Assembly (NCBI RefSeq): GCF_023634655.1
Contig: NZ_JAMKMS010000004.1
Location: forward strand, 248,001 to 312,000
Direction: 5' to 3'
Length of the DNA: 64,000 nt
Source of the DNA: Vibrio methylphosphonaticus
Lineage (GTDB): Bacteria > Pseudomonadota > Gammaproteobacteria > Enterobacterales > Vibrionaceae
Part shown: positions 18,126-27,436 of the stretch, in pieces
Position numbering within the stretch: position 1 is the stretch's first letter
Layout: every line of letters begins with the position of its first letter
Made by a program: the position numbers and the translations under genes
Notes under the pieces: generated by a model
The model's input: only the letters and a program-made list of their open reading frames with translations
What the model was told of the DNA's origin: nothing
Database searches by the model: none

Positions 18126-18796
18126 GGTATGTAAATCCTTGTGTTTTTACCTGTTGTTACAATCCAATATACATAGTTACGTATGTCTTTTGTAATACAA
18201 TAAGGGTTAACGTGATCGGATTATCACTTTTAGCGGTGAACAATGCCAACTTAGTTAACTGGATCAAATTTCGCGGAGCAACGTCGACCTGTCATGTTGC
18301 GAAACAAAAAAATACAGCTAGAAATAGTGTGAAAGCATAACTTTTTTCAATTATGCAACATGTGGCAATTAGTCTTGTAGCGTGAAATGTACGAAAAATT
18401 AACCACTTATTCATGGTTTTTATGGATTTTCTTCTAGGTGATAATTAGAGCTATTACCATTTAAAAGTGTTAGCAAGTGTGAAAAGTGTGACCGTTATCT
18501 TTATATCAATAAAAAATAGAATGAGTAGCACGAAATATTGAACTAATTCACAGAAAGAAGATGCATTGCTTATTAGTATTTGTCATACATTAATTCAATA
18601 TTAAAAATACAGAGTTTGGAGCAAATGAGGTTGAGCTTGTGTTCCGTTGCAAGCTGGTCTTCTGAGTTCTATTTATGTCACTAATTTTAAATAACCTTTT
18701 AAGTAAGGTTCATTGTTTAGGACGCGATAAGTAGTAGGCGTCTATTACTCAACTCGACACGTGAAATTTAATACACTATATAAAGGAAATATTAGT
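18126..18796. promoter_or_regulatory. Divergent control region, symporter / porin
   Basis: Gene-free, AT-rich. Two palindromes near the symporter start are candidate regulator sites: ACATA-N6-TATGT at 18171-18186 (ACATAGTTACGTATGT) and GTGAT-N6-ATCAC at 18212-18227 (GTGATCGGATTATCAC). A CRP-like left half-site (GTGTGACCG) lies near 18486. None can be assigned to a protein from sequence alone. Confidence 0.4.
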
Positions 18797-19579
18797 ATGA
18801 AACTCAAGCAATCGGCTTTAGGTGTTGCACTTGTATTATTGGCTGGCTCTGCAGCAGCGACTAGTTTAGATTATCGTACAGAATATAAGCATGAGTCAGA
18901 AGATTGGGCTCACCGTATTAAGATTAGTGATTCAACGAAGGCATTTGGTGGAAAACTAGCCTTTGGTGTTGAGCAAAAATTCCAAAGTGAACAAAATGAC
19001 AATGAGCTTAAGAGTCAGGATTTTTGGAAAGGCGTAGAACGTGGGGATTCAGAGTTTTCATGGGACTGGACAAAATCAGTTGGTGAAAGTGGTAAATGGT
19101 ACATTCAACCTGGTATGCCGGTTACGTTTGGTAGTACTAAAACAACTTGGAAACCTCAATTCCGCGTAGGCTATAAAGCTGATTTCGGTTTGACTACCGC
19201 ATTGCGTTATCGTCACGAACTACAAATGTTCAATAAAAATGCTAGCAGCGCAACCTTAGCTGGAGGAGCTGGCAAAGTCGAACGTGCTGACTCGACTGTT
19301 CAACAAGGAAAACTAACACTTACAGGTTCGTACAAATTTGCTAAAGATTCTTCGTTTAAGGATTTGAAACTTAGTTATGAAGCAAACTATAACTATAACT
19401 ACGACGACATTCGTCTCTCAAATGATAATAACTGGGAATGGGATCTGGGTATTAAAGCCGGCTATGTAATCGGAGACTTCCAACCATATCTAGAGCTTTG
19501 GACTATTAAAGGACAAGACGGTAGTTCAACGGATGAGCGTCAGCTAAGAACACGTGCAGGTATCAAGTACAGCTTCTAA
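18797..19579 (+). CDS. KdgM-family oligosaccharide porin
   Basis: A 260-residue outer-membrane beta-barrel. The signal peptide is residues 1-20 (MKLKQSALGVALVLLAGSAA), cut before ATSLDYRTEY. Alternating amphipathic strands rich in Trp, Tyr and charged residues follow, and the protein ends in the aromatic IKYSF needed for barrel assembly. KdgM-type porins are monomeric channels of about 12 strands for acidic oligosaccharides such as oligogalacturonate or oligoalginate. The frame opens at 18761, but ATG 18797 has AAGGAA seven bases upstream and starts the signal peptide. It precedes the ABC transporter genes, separated by a terminator. Confidence 0.92.
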   Translation: MKLKQSALGVALVLLAGSAAATSLDYRTEYKHESEDWAHRIKISDSTKAFGGKLAFGVEQKFQSEQNDNELKSQDFWKGVERGDSEFSWDWTKSVGESGKWYIQPGMPVTFGSTKTTWKPQFRVGYKADFGLTTALRYRHELQMFNKNASSATLAGGAGKVERADSTVQQGKLTLTGSYKFAKDSSFKDLKLSYEANYNYNYDDIRLSNDNNWEWDLGIKAGYVIGDFQPYLELWTIKGQDGSSTDERQLRTRAGIKYSF

Positions 19580-19598
19580 TCATTTGATTGCACATTAA

Positions 19599-19644
19599 TA
19601 TCGGTGAATTAATACTGTCCTGCCTTCGTATTAATTCATCGATA
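19599..19644. repeat. Inverted repeat after the porin gene
   Basis: TATCGGTGAATTAATAC and GTATTAATTCATCGATA are 17-base arms with one mismatch and an 11-base loop. No T run follows, so it may be an mRNA-stabilising 3' hairpin rather than a terminator. Confidence 0.75.
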
Positions 19645-19678
19645 TCACCATTATAAAAATTAAGTTCGTCAATATAAC

Positions 19679-19723
19679 AAGGAAGTTATATTGCTCCACA
19701 ATTTAATAACAACTTCCTTTTAT
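19679..19723 (+). terminator. Terminator before the ABC operon
   Basis: AAGGAAGTT and AACTTCCTT (nine-base arms) with a 23-base loop, followed by TTATTTG. It separates the porin transcript from the importer operon. Confidence 0.65.
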
Positions 19724-19776
19724 TTGATTAATCCAATTAAAAATTCTGTTTTCTGTAACGAAGACAAGGAGAAGTT

Positions 19777-20871
19777 ATGTCTGGTGTTCAGCTAAATAAC
19801 ATCGTTAAGGCGTACGGCGACGTAAGTGTCGTTCACGGAATTAATTTAGAAGTAAAGTCAAAAGAATTTATTGTGTTAGTTGGGCCTTCAGGATGTGGCA
19901 AATCAACAACACTTCGGATGCTAGCAGGGTTAGAAGAAATAACGGAAGGTGATATTCACATCAGTGACAGAAAAGTTAACGATGTGGCCCCAAAAGACCG
20001 TGATGTCGCGATGGTGTTCCAAAACTATGCCCTTTATCCTCACCTTAGTGTGGCGGAAAACATCGCATTTGGCCTACGAATTCGCAAAGTACCCAAAGAC
20101 GAAGTCACCAAAGCCGTGAACGACGTTGCAGAAACCCTTGGCTTAACTGAACTTCTTGAACGCCGACCGGCCGATCTTTCTGGTGGACAACGTCAACGTG
20201 TCGCCATGGGACGTGCAATTGTCCGACATCCCAAAGTTTTCCTATTTGACGAACCGTTATCTAATTTGGATGCCAAACTTCGTACACAAATGCGAGCAGA
20301 AATTAAACGTCTCCATCATCGCCTGGGCGTTACAAGCGTTTACGTTACACACGATCAGGTTGAAGCGATGACCCTTGCCGATCGAATTGTGGTGATGAGT
20401 AACGGTAAAATAGAGCAAATTGGCACGCCAATGGAACTATTTAATAGCCCGGTCAATACCTTTGTCGCAACCTTCATTGGTTCTCCCCCGATGAATCTAA
20501 TAGAGGCTCGAGTCGAGTTGCGTGAAGATGGTTGGTATGCAGAGTTTGAAGAGATTCATTGCAAACTCCCTAATGTAGCGGGATTGGAACACAATAAAAA
20601 CATTCTCCTTGGTATTCGCCCAGAGTACATTGAGATTGAGCCGGTAGAAAATGCCAGTAAAATCCCCGTGCATATTGAATTAGTCGAGACGCTCGGCTCA
20701 GAGGCGCTTCTTCATACCAAATTCGTCGGTAAGCCTTTTGTCATAAAAACGGAAACTCATGGACGAATTGATCACCTTGATCACATCAACACGCTTTACT
20801 TCCGAGAAGACGCGTTGACCGTTTTTGATAAAACGACAGGTTACGCACTCGAACGCATTGCCGTGAATTAG
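19777..20871 (+). CDS. Sugar ABC transporter ATPase (UgpC/MsmX/MalK type)
   Basis: A 364-residue ATPase powering the downstream CUT1 importer. Walker A is GPSGCGKST, Q-loop VFQNYALYPHLSV, signature LSGGQRQRVAMGRAI, Walker B VFLFDEPLSNLD and the H-loop VYVTHDQVEAMTLADR. A C-terminal TOBE/regulatory domain (about 240-364) follows. The start has an AAGGAG site (ACAAGGAGAAGTT). It is the first gene of a four-gene operon (ATPase, two permeases, binding protein). Having its own ATPase differs from many Firmicute Lpl systems that borrow a shared one. Confidence 0.95.
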   Translation: MSGVQLNNIVKAYGDVSVVHGINLEVKSKEFIVLVGPSGCGKSTTLRMLAGLEEITEGDIHISDRKVNDVAPKDRDVAMVFQNYALYPHLSVAENIAFGLRIRKVPKDEVTKAVNDVAETLGLTELLERRPADLSGGQRQRVAMGRAIVRHPKVFLFDEPLSNLDAKLRTQMRAEIKRLHHRLGVTSVYVTHDQVEAMTLADRIVVMSNGKIEQIGTPMELFNSPVNTFVATFIGSPPMNLIEARVELREDGWYAEFEEIHCKLPNVAGLEHNKNILLGIRPEYIEIEPVENASKIPVHIELVETLGSEALLHTKFVGKPFVIKTETHGRIDHLDHINTLYFREDALTVFDKTTGYALERIAVN

Positions 20872-20882
20872 GGAGAGAGGTT

Positions 20883-21860
20883 ATGGATAACCTTCATCAA
20901 AATACGGAACAAACGCTGCCGCGTCGTTCTGTTGAAAATACATTCCAGAAAAAGTTGAAGTGGCTTATTCAGCACTTAAAACGCGAGTGGCAGCTCTATG
21001 TACTGCTTGCGCCGACGGTTATTTGGTTCTTGGTATTTCTCTATAAGCCAATGTATGGCTTACAAATAGCTTTTAAAGACTACAGCATCTTTAAAGGCAT
21101 CACTGAGAGTCCTTGGGTTGGATTAGAACATTTTTATACGTTGTTTGAAAATGATCAATTCCTTCGAGCGATTCGCAATACTGTCATGATCAGTGGCGTC
21201 AGTCTTATTTTTGGTTTTCCAGTACCAATCATATTAGCGTTGATGTTTAACGAAATATTGAATGCCAAATTTAAACGAACAGCACAAACCATTGTTTATC
21301 TTCCTCACTTTATTTCTGCGGTAATCATCGCAGGTATTGTCATTACCGCTTTTTCCCCCTCAACAGGGGTGGTGAATCTGTTCTTAAACGCCTTGGGTTA
21401 CGATTCCGTTTACTTCTTAACCAAACCTGAGTGGTTCCGCACGATTTTTGTGGGGACGGGAATTTGGCAGGAAGCTGGCTTTAGTTCGATCGTATTCCTT
21501 GCTGCAATTGCTGGTGTTAACCCGTCACTGTACGAGTCTGCAGTAGTCGATGGGGCATCTCGTTGGCAAATGATGTGGAAAATCACGCTGCCATGCATCT
21601 TACCCACCGTCATCATCATGTTGATTATTCGTATCGGTAACATCTTAGAAGTTGGCTTCGAAATGATCATAATGCTCTATCAACCCGCTACTTACGAAAC
21701 CGCAGACGTTATTAGTACCTTTATTTACCGTCAAGGTATTCAGGCTGCTCAATATGATCTCGCTGCCGCCGCCGGTCTGTTTAACGCCATTATTGCCTTT
21801 ATTTTGGTGATGACCGCAAACAAAATCAGCCGCCGCGTTTCTTCAACGTCGCTTTGGTAA
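20883..21860 (+). CDS. ABC transporter permease, LplB type
   Basis: A 325-residue inner-membrane permease with six helices after a 45-residue cytoplasmic N-terminus. The EAA loop that contacts the ATPase is VDGASRWQMMWKITLPCILP. YKPMYGLQIAFKDY and FSSIVFLAAIAGVNPSLYE fit the LplB branch of CUT1 carbohydrate importers, used for complex oligosaccharides. It starts 11 bases after the ATPase gene with GGGAGAG as ribosome site. Confidence 0.93.
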   Translation: MDNLHQNTEQTLPRRSVENTFQKKLKWLIQHLKREWQLYVLLAPTVIWFLVFLYKPMYGLQIAFKDYSIFKGITESPWVGLEHFYTLFENDQFLRAIRNTVMISGVSLIFGFPVPIILALMFNEILNAKFKRTAQTIVYLPHFISAVIIAGIVITAFSPSTGVVNLFLNALGYDSVYFLTKPEWFRTIFVGTGIWQEAGFSSIVFLAAIAGVNPSLYESAVVDGASRWQMMWKITLPCILPTVIIMLIIRIGNILEVGFEMIIMLYQPATYETADVISTFIYRQGIQAAQYDLAAAAGLFNAIIAFILVMTANKISRRVSSTSLW

Positions 21861-21871
21861 TGGAGTAAGTT

Positions 21872-22762
21872 ATGAGCCAAGCAATGAACATGAATCTTTA
21901 CTCCCGAGGCGACAAAGCATTCGTCTATCTAAATATGTTTTTAGTTGGGATCTTTACCATCAGTACTTTGTACCCCTTTATCTATGTCGCCTCTATGTCG
22001 ATCAGTGCAGGGGATGCGGTAACGGCAGGTCAAGTGGTGCTGACTCCCGTTGACATTACGTTCGCGGCGTATGAGAAAGTGTTATCGGATCCAGCATTTT
22101 GGGGATCGTATAAGAACACCTTTATCTATACCTTTGGCGGTACGATAGTGAGCTTATTGATCATCGTCCCTGGTGCGTACGCGCTGTCAAGGCCTCAGCT
22201 TTTGGGTCGTAAGTATTGGAACATCCTTGTCGCTTTTACCATGTGGTTTAACGCTGGCATGATTCCGTTCTTTTTGAATATGCGCGACTTAGGCTTACTC
22301 GATAGCTACTTAGGTATCATCATCGGTTTTGCGTGTAACGCCTTCAACATCATCCTGCTGAGAAACTTTTTTGAAGCAATACCAACGTCGTTTGAAGAAG
22401 CGGCTCGCATGGATGGAGCCAATGACTTCCAGGTACTTTGGAAAGTGTTTATTCCACTCGCCAAGCCGGCCCTAGCCACCGTCACTCTATTTTGTATTGT
22501 GGCGCGTTGGAATGGTTTCTTCTGGGCGATGGTGTTACTGCGAGATGAAAGTAAAGTCCCTCTGCAAGTTTACTTGCGCCAGATCATCACTCAGTTGACC
22601 GACGACGATACGTTCGCCAGTACTTTGATCAATTCAGCTTACTCATTTGAAACGGTCAGTGCGGCGATCATGATTTGTTCAATCATTCCTGTGCTTCTGA
22701 TTTATCCGTTCATTCAAAAGTACTTCAACAAGGGAATTATGCTGGGTGGGGTGAAAGAGTAG
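21872..22762 (+). CDS. ABC transporter permease, YtcP/AraQ type
   Basis: A 296-residue permease, six helices; the second half of the transmembrane channel. The EAA loop is MDGANDFQVLWKVFIPLAKP. YPFIYVASMSISAGDAV near the N-terminus and the closing GIMLGGVKE are typical of the YtcP group paired with LplB proteins. It follows the first permease by 11 bases, with GGAG before the ATG. Confidence 0.93.
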   Translation: MSQAMNMNLYSRGDKAFVYLNMFLVGIFTISTLYPFIYVASMSISAGDAVTAGQVVLTPVDITFAAYEKVLSDPAFWGSYKNTFIYTFGGTIVSLLIIVPGAYALSRPQLLGRKYWNILVAFTMWFNAGMIPFFLNMRDLGLLDSYLGIIIGFACNAFNIILLRNFFEAIPTSFEEAARMDGANDFQVLWKVFIPLAKPALATVTLFCIVARWNGFFWAMVLLRDESKVPLQVYLRQIITQLTDDDTFASTLINSAYSFETVSAAIMICSIIPVLLIYPFIQKYFNKGIMLGGVKE

Positions 22763-22809
22763 CCCCTCTTGCTAATACAACAATAAAATAACGAGAAAGG
22801 AAACAAAAG

Positions 22810-24360
22810 ATGAATGTAAAAATCACTGCGTTGTCTACCGTTATCGCTGCGACGCTGGCGGCACCGGCACTGGCAGCAGAGGATGGTGCTTACAAAGTGG
22901 CTGATAAGCCGATCAAGCTCGACATCCACCTACACCAAAAGAAATTTGTCTACAACAACGATTGGCCAGTAGAAAAAGAAGCAGCGCGGCTTACCAACGT
23001 TCAATTAAACAATGTTGCTTCTATGGCGACGACAAAGAGTGAAGAAGCGTTTAACTTACTGATTGCCTCTGGTGACCTTCCCGATATTGTTGGCGGGTCG
23101 AGTATGAAAAACAACGTTAACACTTATGGTCCAGAAGGCGCATTCGTTCCACTTAATAAGTTGATTGAAGAACATGCCCCTAATATTAAAGCGTTTTTTG
23201 ATGCTAACCCAGATGTGTGGGCGTCGATAAAGGCCTCCGATGGCAATGTCTATTATATTCCTTACCTCCCCGATGGTAAGTATGGCCGCGGATATTTCGT
23301 CCGTTATGACTGGTTAAACAAACTTGGTCTAGAGCCGCCGCAAAATGTCGACGAGATGTACGAAGTATTAAAGGCATTTCGTGATAAAGATCCAAATGGT
23401 AATGGCAAGAAAGATGAAGTGCCATTCTTCGCGCGCCATTGGCAAGAAATGATTCGTCTGGTGACGTTGTGGGATGGACGAACGTCAGGATCCGATGTAT
23501 TCCATGATTTTCATGTTGTTGATGGCAAGATAAAACATGGCTATGCGGGCGAAAATTACAAAGAAGGCATCAAAAACTTAGCAAAATGGTATGACGAAGG
23601 GCTAATTGACGCTGAAGTATTTACTCGTGGAAGCCGCTCTCGCGAATATCTATTATCAGCTGATTTAGGTGGGATGACCCACGATTGGTTTGCATCCACA
23701 TCAGGCTACAATGATTCACTCGCAGATAAAGTTGAAGGATTCGAGTTTAAAGCGTTTGCGCCACCAGCATCCGTCAGTGGTCAGCGTGTTGAAGAGCACC
23801 GTCGAGCGAAAGTGAAGCCGGATGGTTGGGCAATCTCATACACGAATGAACATCCGATCGAAACCATACAATATTTTGATTTCTGGTTTACACAAGATGG
23901 TAAACGTCTTGCTAACTTTGGTATTGAAGGGGAGCACTATGAAGTCGTAGATGGTAAGCCGACCTTTACTCAAGCTGTATTGGAAGCTGACACCCCAGTC
24001 AACGCTCAGATGTGGGCGATTGGTGCGCAAGTACAGCGTGGCTTCCCGATGGATTATCAAAATGAAGTTCAGTGGTCGAATAAATATGCGCTAGAAGGTA
24101 TTGCGTTGTATGACCAAGGCGACTATTTACTCGAACCCTTCATGGGGGTGTCATTAAGCGCCAGAGAGAAGGATGTGTATGATAAGCACTGGGTGACTAT
24201 TCGTGACTATATGGTGGAAATGCAACAAGCTTGGATTCTCGGTTCACGTGATGTTGAAAAAGATTGGCCAAAGTATCAAAAAAGCATAGAGCGCATGGGT
24301 TACAGCAAGGTCGTCAGTGCGATGCAAACGGCTTATGACCGCGCTTACAAGGCAAAGTAG
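22810..24360 (+). CDS. Extracellular solute-binding protein, LplA type
   Basis: A 516-residue periplasmic oligosaccharide-binding protein. The signal peptide is residues 1-22 (ending AAPALA before AEDG) with no lipobox, so it is free in the periplasm. The mature part has the LplA plan: DIVGGSS near residue 95, PEGAFVPLNKLIEEHAPNIK, and many Trp residues suited to sugar stacking. It closes the importer operon with AGAAAGGA as ribosome site and a strong terminator at 24394-24426. The likely ligand is a porin-sized acidic or plant/algal oligosaccharide, inferred from the KdgM neighbour. Confidence 0.93.
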   Translation: MNVKITALSTVIAATLAAPALAAEDGAYKVADKPIKLDIHLHQKKFVYNNDWPVEKEAARLTNVQLNNVASMATTKSEEAFNLLIASGDLPDIVGGSSMKNNVNTYGPEGAFVPLNKLIEEHAPNIKAFFDANPDVWASIKASDGNVYYIPYLPDGKYGRGYFVRYDWLNKLGLEPPQNVDEMYEVLKAFRDKDPNGNGKKDEVPFFARHWQEMIRLVTLWDGRTSGSDVFHDFHVVDGKIKHGYAGENYKEGIKNLAKWYDEGLIDAEVFTRGSRSREYLLSADLGGMTHDWFASTSGYNDSLADKVEGFEFKAFAPPASVSGQRVEEHRRAKVKPDGWAISYTNEHPIETIQYFDFWFTQDGKRLANFGIEGEHYEVVDGKPTFTQAVLEADTPVNAQMWAIGAQVQRGFPMDYQNEVQWSNKYALEGIALYDQGDYLLEPFMGVSLSAREKDVYDKHWVTIRDYMVEMQQAWILGSRDVEKDWPKYQKSIERMGYSKVVSAMQTAYDRAYKAK

Positions 24361-24393
24361 TAAAGTCAGTGTAGGAGAGTAATCTCAAACGCT

Positions 24394-24426
24394 AAAAAAG
24401 GTCTAGCCAGTGAGCTAGACCTTTTT
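24394..24426 (+). terminator. Terminator of the ABC operon
   Basis: AAAAAAGGTCTAGC, six-base loop, GCTAGACCTTTTT: perfect eight-base core stem with U tract. Confidence 0.92.
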
Positions 24427-24539
24427 GTTGTGACCTTCTTCATTGATGCGATTCAATGGTGTTCGCTATTTATTGAGCGATCAGTGGTGGTGCTTAACGG
24501 TGATACGTTGGTGTTGTTACACGATATTGTTCGTTTTTA

Positions 24540-25382
24540 TTATAACGCGTCCAAAACATGCTGATATTTGAAGTGATAGCCCAGTCGTTGCAGCTTATCG
24601 CTGGATATGGTTTTTCCTGGCTTGGAGTTGACTAAATTGAGAGAGGTGTCTAGTCCTGCGGAACGAAGGGCCGCTCTGTAGAACGTCACTTTGTCACAGG
24701 TAGCCGGTGTGGTGGCATTGACGACGCCGGACTGGATGTTTTCGAGTGAAAATATGATGGCATTAATGGCATCATCAAGGTGTAACATATTTGCCGAGGC
24801 TTGATTACTTACCGATTTGAGCTTTGAGGCAAACCTAGAAGGGTGGCGGTTTGGACCAAATAAGCCACTGCAACGAAGAATGGCATAGTCCAATGTCGAG
24901 TTTCGAACGTGCTCTTCTGCTGTCAACATGATGATGGACTTAGCGCTAAATTCCTCACGTCCACGTGCGATAGGCAGCCTTGCCATGTCTTCTGTCATGA
25001 GTTCAGCCGTTTCAGGATAGACCGTTGTTGAACTAATCATGATGATTTTATCGACCTCCAAGCGCGTTGCGACTTGGCAGAGTTGGCTCCATTGGGCGGC
25101 ATAGAGAGCCCCACCACCTTGCCGAAAGCCTGGGGGGAAACAGCCAATAATAGTGGTGATTTGTTTGTTGACGAGTTGGTTGGATAACGCAAGTACGTCA
25201 CTTTCGTCTCTAAGTGTATTGAGATCCAAGCACAGACCATCTATACCATTTTCAGAGAGAATGTCGCAGCCTTGCTCAGAAGTGCGTGTCGCAATCACTC
25301 GATATCCACGGCTAATTAATGCCTTACTAAGAGGAAGGCCTAGCCAGCCGGCACCCACAATGAGTATCTGATTTCCATTCAT
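24540..25382 (-). CDS. NAD(P)-dependent epimerase/dehydratase-like SDR protein
   Basis: A 280-residue Rossmann-fold protein of the extended SDR type related to YeeZ-like sugar epimerases. The nucleotide-binding motif is ILIVGAGWLGLPL, with GGxGxxG altered to GAGWLG as in YeeZ relatives; ISSTTVYPE supplies the Ser and Tyr region. The substrate is unknown. The ATG at 25382 follows the stop of the LysR gene by one base (TAGTATG) and GAGG lies within the LysR end, so the two genes are coupled. An upstream ATG at 25397 inside the LysR gene is less likely. Confidence 0.85.
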   Translation of the reverse strand: MNGNQILIVGAGWLGLPLSKALISRGYRVIATRTSEQGCDILSENGIDGLCLDLNTLRDESDVLALSNQLVNKQITTIIGCFPPGFRQGGGALYAAQWSQLCQVATRLEVDKIIMISSTTVYPETAELMTEDMARLPIARGREEFSAKSIIMLTAEEHVRNSTLDYAILRCSGLFGPNRHPSRFASKLKSVSNQASANMLHLDDAINAIIFSLENIQSGVVNATTPATCDKVTFYRAALRSAGLDTSLNLVNSKPGKTISSDKLQRLGYHFKYQHVLDAL

Positions 25383-25383
25383 A

Positions 25384-26268
25384 CTAAACGTCCTCAAAAC
25401 GATGTCGCAACAGCTCTCGCAATCTCTTGTGACCTGCGTCTTTACTTTTGCCAGAGTGTTGAATTAGGTCGATATTGGTGATCGCTGATATTTTTTCAAA
25501 TTCAATAGGTACTTGAACTAGAGTGCCTTTTTCTAGCGCCGCTTTTGCCATATAGGAGGGAGCGTAAGTCCAGCCAAATCCTTCTATACACCATTCTATA
25601 ATCATAGCGTAGCTATCGGAATACCAAACGTCTGGGCTTAATATTTGATGGAAGCTACTTTGTTGCGCGTTGCGCGCACTCACAACTAATTGTCGGTGTA
25701 AACTTAACATTTCGATATGAGGCGTGACACTTTGGGCAAGTGGGTGTGACGCGGCAACAAAGATATCAAATTCAAATGAACCTACGTGTTCAAAATCCAA
25801 GGAAAATGGAATGACGTGCTCACCGTAGACCAGTCCGGACGTTGCGCGCCCAGATTGCACCATATCAATGATATCGACACTGGAGGCGAGCAGGCATTCA
25901 AGTTGCAGAGTTGGAAACTCTAATGACAGCGTTTTTAGTATTGGCGAGATACGCTCCAATGGAATGCCTTCGTCAATAGCAAGAACGATAGGCTGTATAT
26001 CGGTCAACGTCAAACTGCCGACCAGCTCGGATAACCGATGATGTTGAGTCATAGTGGCTTTGGCGTAAGGCAGAAGTTTTGCCCCAGCTTCCGTTAATAT
26101 TGGGTAGCGCTTACTACGATCAAATACTTCGACGCCACAATCAATCTCAAGGTTCATGATATTTTGGCTTATGGCGGATTGAACCTTACCCAGCTGACGG
26201 GCTGCAGCGGAGAAGGATCCCGTTTCCACTGTGGTAATAAATGCTTCAATTTGCTCGATACTTAACAT
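25384..26268 (-). CDS. LysR-family transcriptional regulator
   Basis: A 294-residue regulator. The winged helix is at residues 1-60 (IEQIEAFITTVETGSFSAAA and SAISQNIMNLE), and the effector domain spans about 90-290. It is divergent from a PACE-type efflux gene with 98 bases between the starts. In proteobacteria this pairing is common, and the LysR protein usually controls the efflux gene. It is followed in the same direction, with one base between, by an SDR gene. ATG 26268 has AGGAAAG upstream. Confidence 0.92.
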   Translation of the reverse strand: MLSIEQIEAFITTVETGSFSAAARQLGKVQSAISQNIMNLEIDCGVEVFDRSKRYPILTEAGAKLLPYAKATMTQHHRLSELVGSLTLTDIQPIVLAIDEGIPLERISPILKTLSLEFPTLQLECLLASSVDIIDMVQSGRATSGLVYGEHVIPFSLDFEHVGSFEFDIFVAASHPLAQSVTPHIEMLSLHRQLVVSARNAQQSSFHQILSPDVWYSDSYAMIIEWCIEGFGWTYAPSYMAKAALEKGTLVQVPIEFEKISAITNIDLIQHSGKSKDAGHKRLRELLRHRFEDV

Positions 26269-26366
26269 ATCAGCTTTCCTAATGGTATCTCGTTACTAAG
26301 TAAGGTTAGAATAGTGGATAATAACCATATTGGTAATGTTTATTGTTGGTAATTGAGGTTATCCAT

Positions 26367-26795
26367 ATGAATAATAAAGAAAGAGTTTTCCACGCTATCA
26401 TGTTTGAAGCACTAGCACTCGCTATCATTGTCCCTGTTGCTTCTTTAGCAACCGGTAGTCAATCTTTGCAATTAATGATGGTCGGTATTGGAATGAGCAT
26501 ATTTACTGTTATTTGGAACTACGTGTATAACATTCAGTTTGACAAATGGGTGTCAGGTAGTCGAAGTGAACGCTCTATGCTCGTAAGAGCAGGGCACGCG
26601 ATTGGATTTGAAGCCGGCCTTATTTTGTTTACTATTCCGGCTATTGCGTGGTTCTTGCAAGTTTCATTATGGATGGCGCTGCTGATAGAAGCTGGATTTT
26701 TAGTGTTTTTCTTTTTTTATACAACGATATTCAATTGGATATACGACAAATATCAACCGTACCAACGTTGGTTGGGCAATGCTAACAGTCACTAG
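26367..26795 (+). CDS. PACE-family efflux transporter (AceI-like)
   Basis: A 142-residue inner-membrane protein with four helices made of two bacterial transmembrane pair (BTP) domains. KERVFHAIMFEALAL opens the first and RAGHAIGFEAGLIL the second. The conserved Glu in the first helix (FEA) and the repeated FE pair are typical of the PACE family, proton-driven exporters of biocides or polyamine-like compounds. GAGG at a suitable distance favours ATG 26367 over the earlier ATG 26343. Divergent LysR gene as regulator. Confidence 0.9.
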   Translation: MNNKERVFHAIMFEALALAIIVPVASLATGSQSLQLMMVGIGMSIFTVIWNYVYNIQFDKWVSGSRSERSMLVRAGHAIGFEAGLILFTIPAIAWFLQVSLWMALLIEAGFLVFFFFYTTIFNWIYDKYQPYQRWLGNANSH

Positions 26796-26931
26796 CGACT
26801 AGATATACCGCGGCAAGGCATACGACAGTCACGTATCTTTAAGAAGACATAAGGTTGGTAGTATAAGAAGAGATGAGGTTGGTAATAGATGAGGCGGAAG
26901 TAAGTTGCCGCCTCATAGGGAAAGCATTAAA

Positions 26932-27171
26932 TTACAGGTTCGCGTTCAATACACGCAAGATTTTATCGGCATGTTCTGCCACTTCAATCCCTTCACTCGT
27001 CAGGTACCCACCATCAGGCATTGTGCATAGCCCTTTAGCATAAAGCTGTTGGACTGCTTTTTGCATCTCTTCGTTGGCGTCGGTATGAACCTTGATTCCA
27101 GTAGCTGAACTGCTTAAGTCAAATTGCAGTAGCAAGTTCATTTCGGCAAGATGTTCTAACGTTAATTTCAT
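26932..27171 (-). CDS. TIGR02647 family small protein
   Basis: A 79-residue protein with ELNLLLQFDLS-like and GYLTSEGIEVAEHADKIL segments, as in the conserved proteobacterial TIGR02647 family. A helix-turn-helix-like fold has been suggested for the family, and its function is unknown. GGCACAGCT precedes ATG 27171, a weak ribosome site. Monocistronic. Confidence 0.8.
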   Translation of the reverse strand: MKLTLEHLAEMNLLLQFDLSSSATGIKVHTDANEEMQKAVQQLYAKGLCTMPDGGYLTSEGIEVAEHADKILRVLNANL

Positions 27172-27436
27172 AGCTGTGCCTTTTCATTTAGATTGTTCGA
27201 TCAACATAGAGTGATTTGGGCTTAATGACAATCAGATAGTGAATATTTTGTTAGATGACCCCGTGTTCTCTAGGTATTCTGTAAGATTTTTGTGCTAAGT
27301 GGATGAATTGTAACCATTTGAATTAATAAGCCATGTCTTTTGCTTCCTAGTTTGAATATAGTAAGTCAAGATCCCTAATTATGGTCATTTTAGTTGGTTA
27401 AAAAAGCTGCGGTTATTGAGCAGTAAAGGAGTGTAA

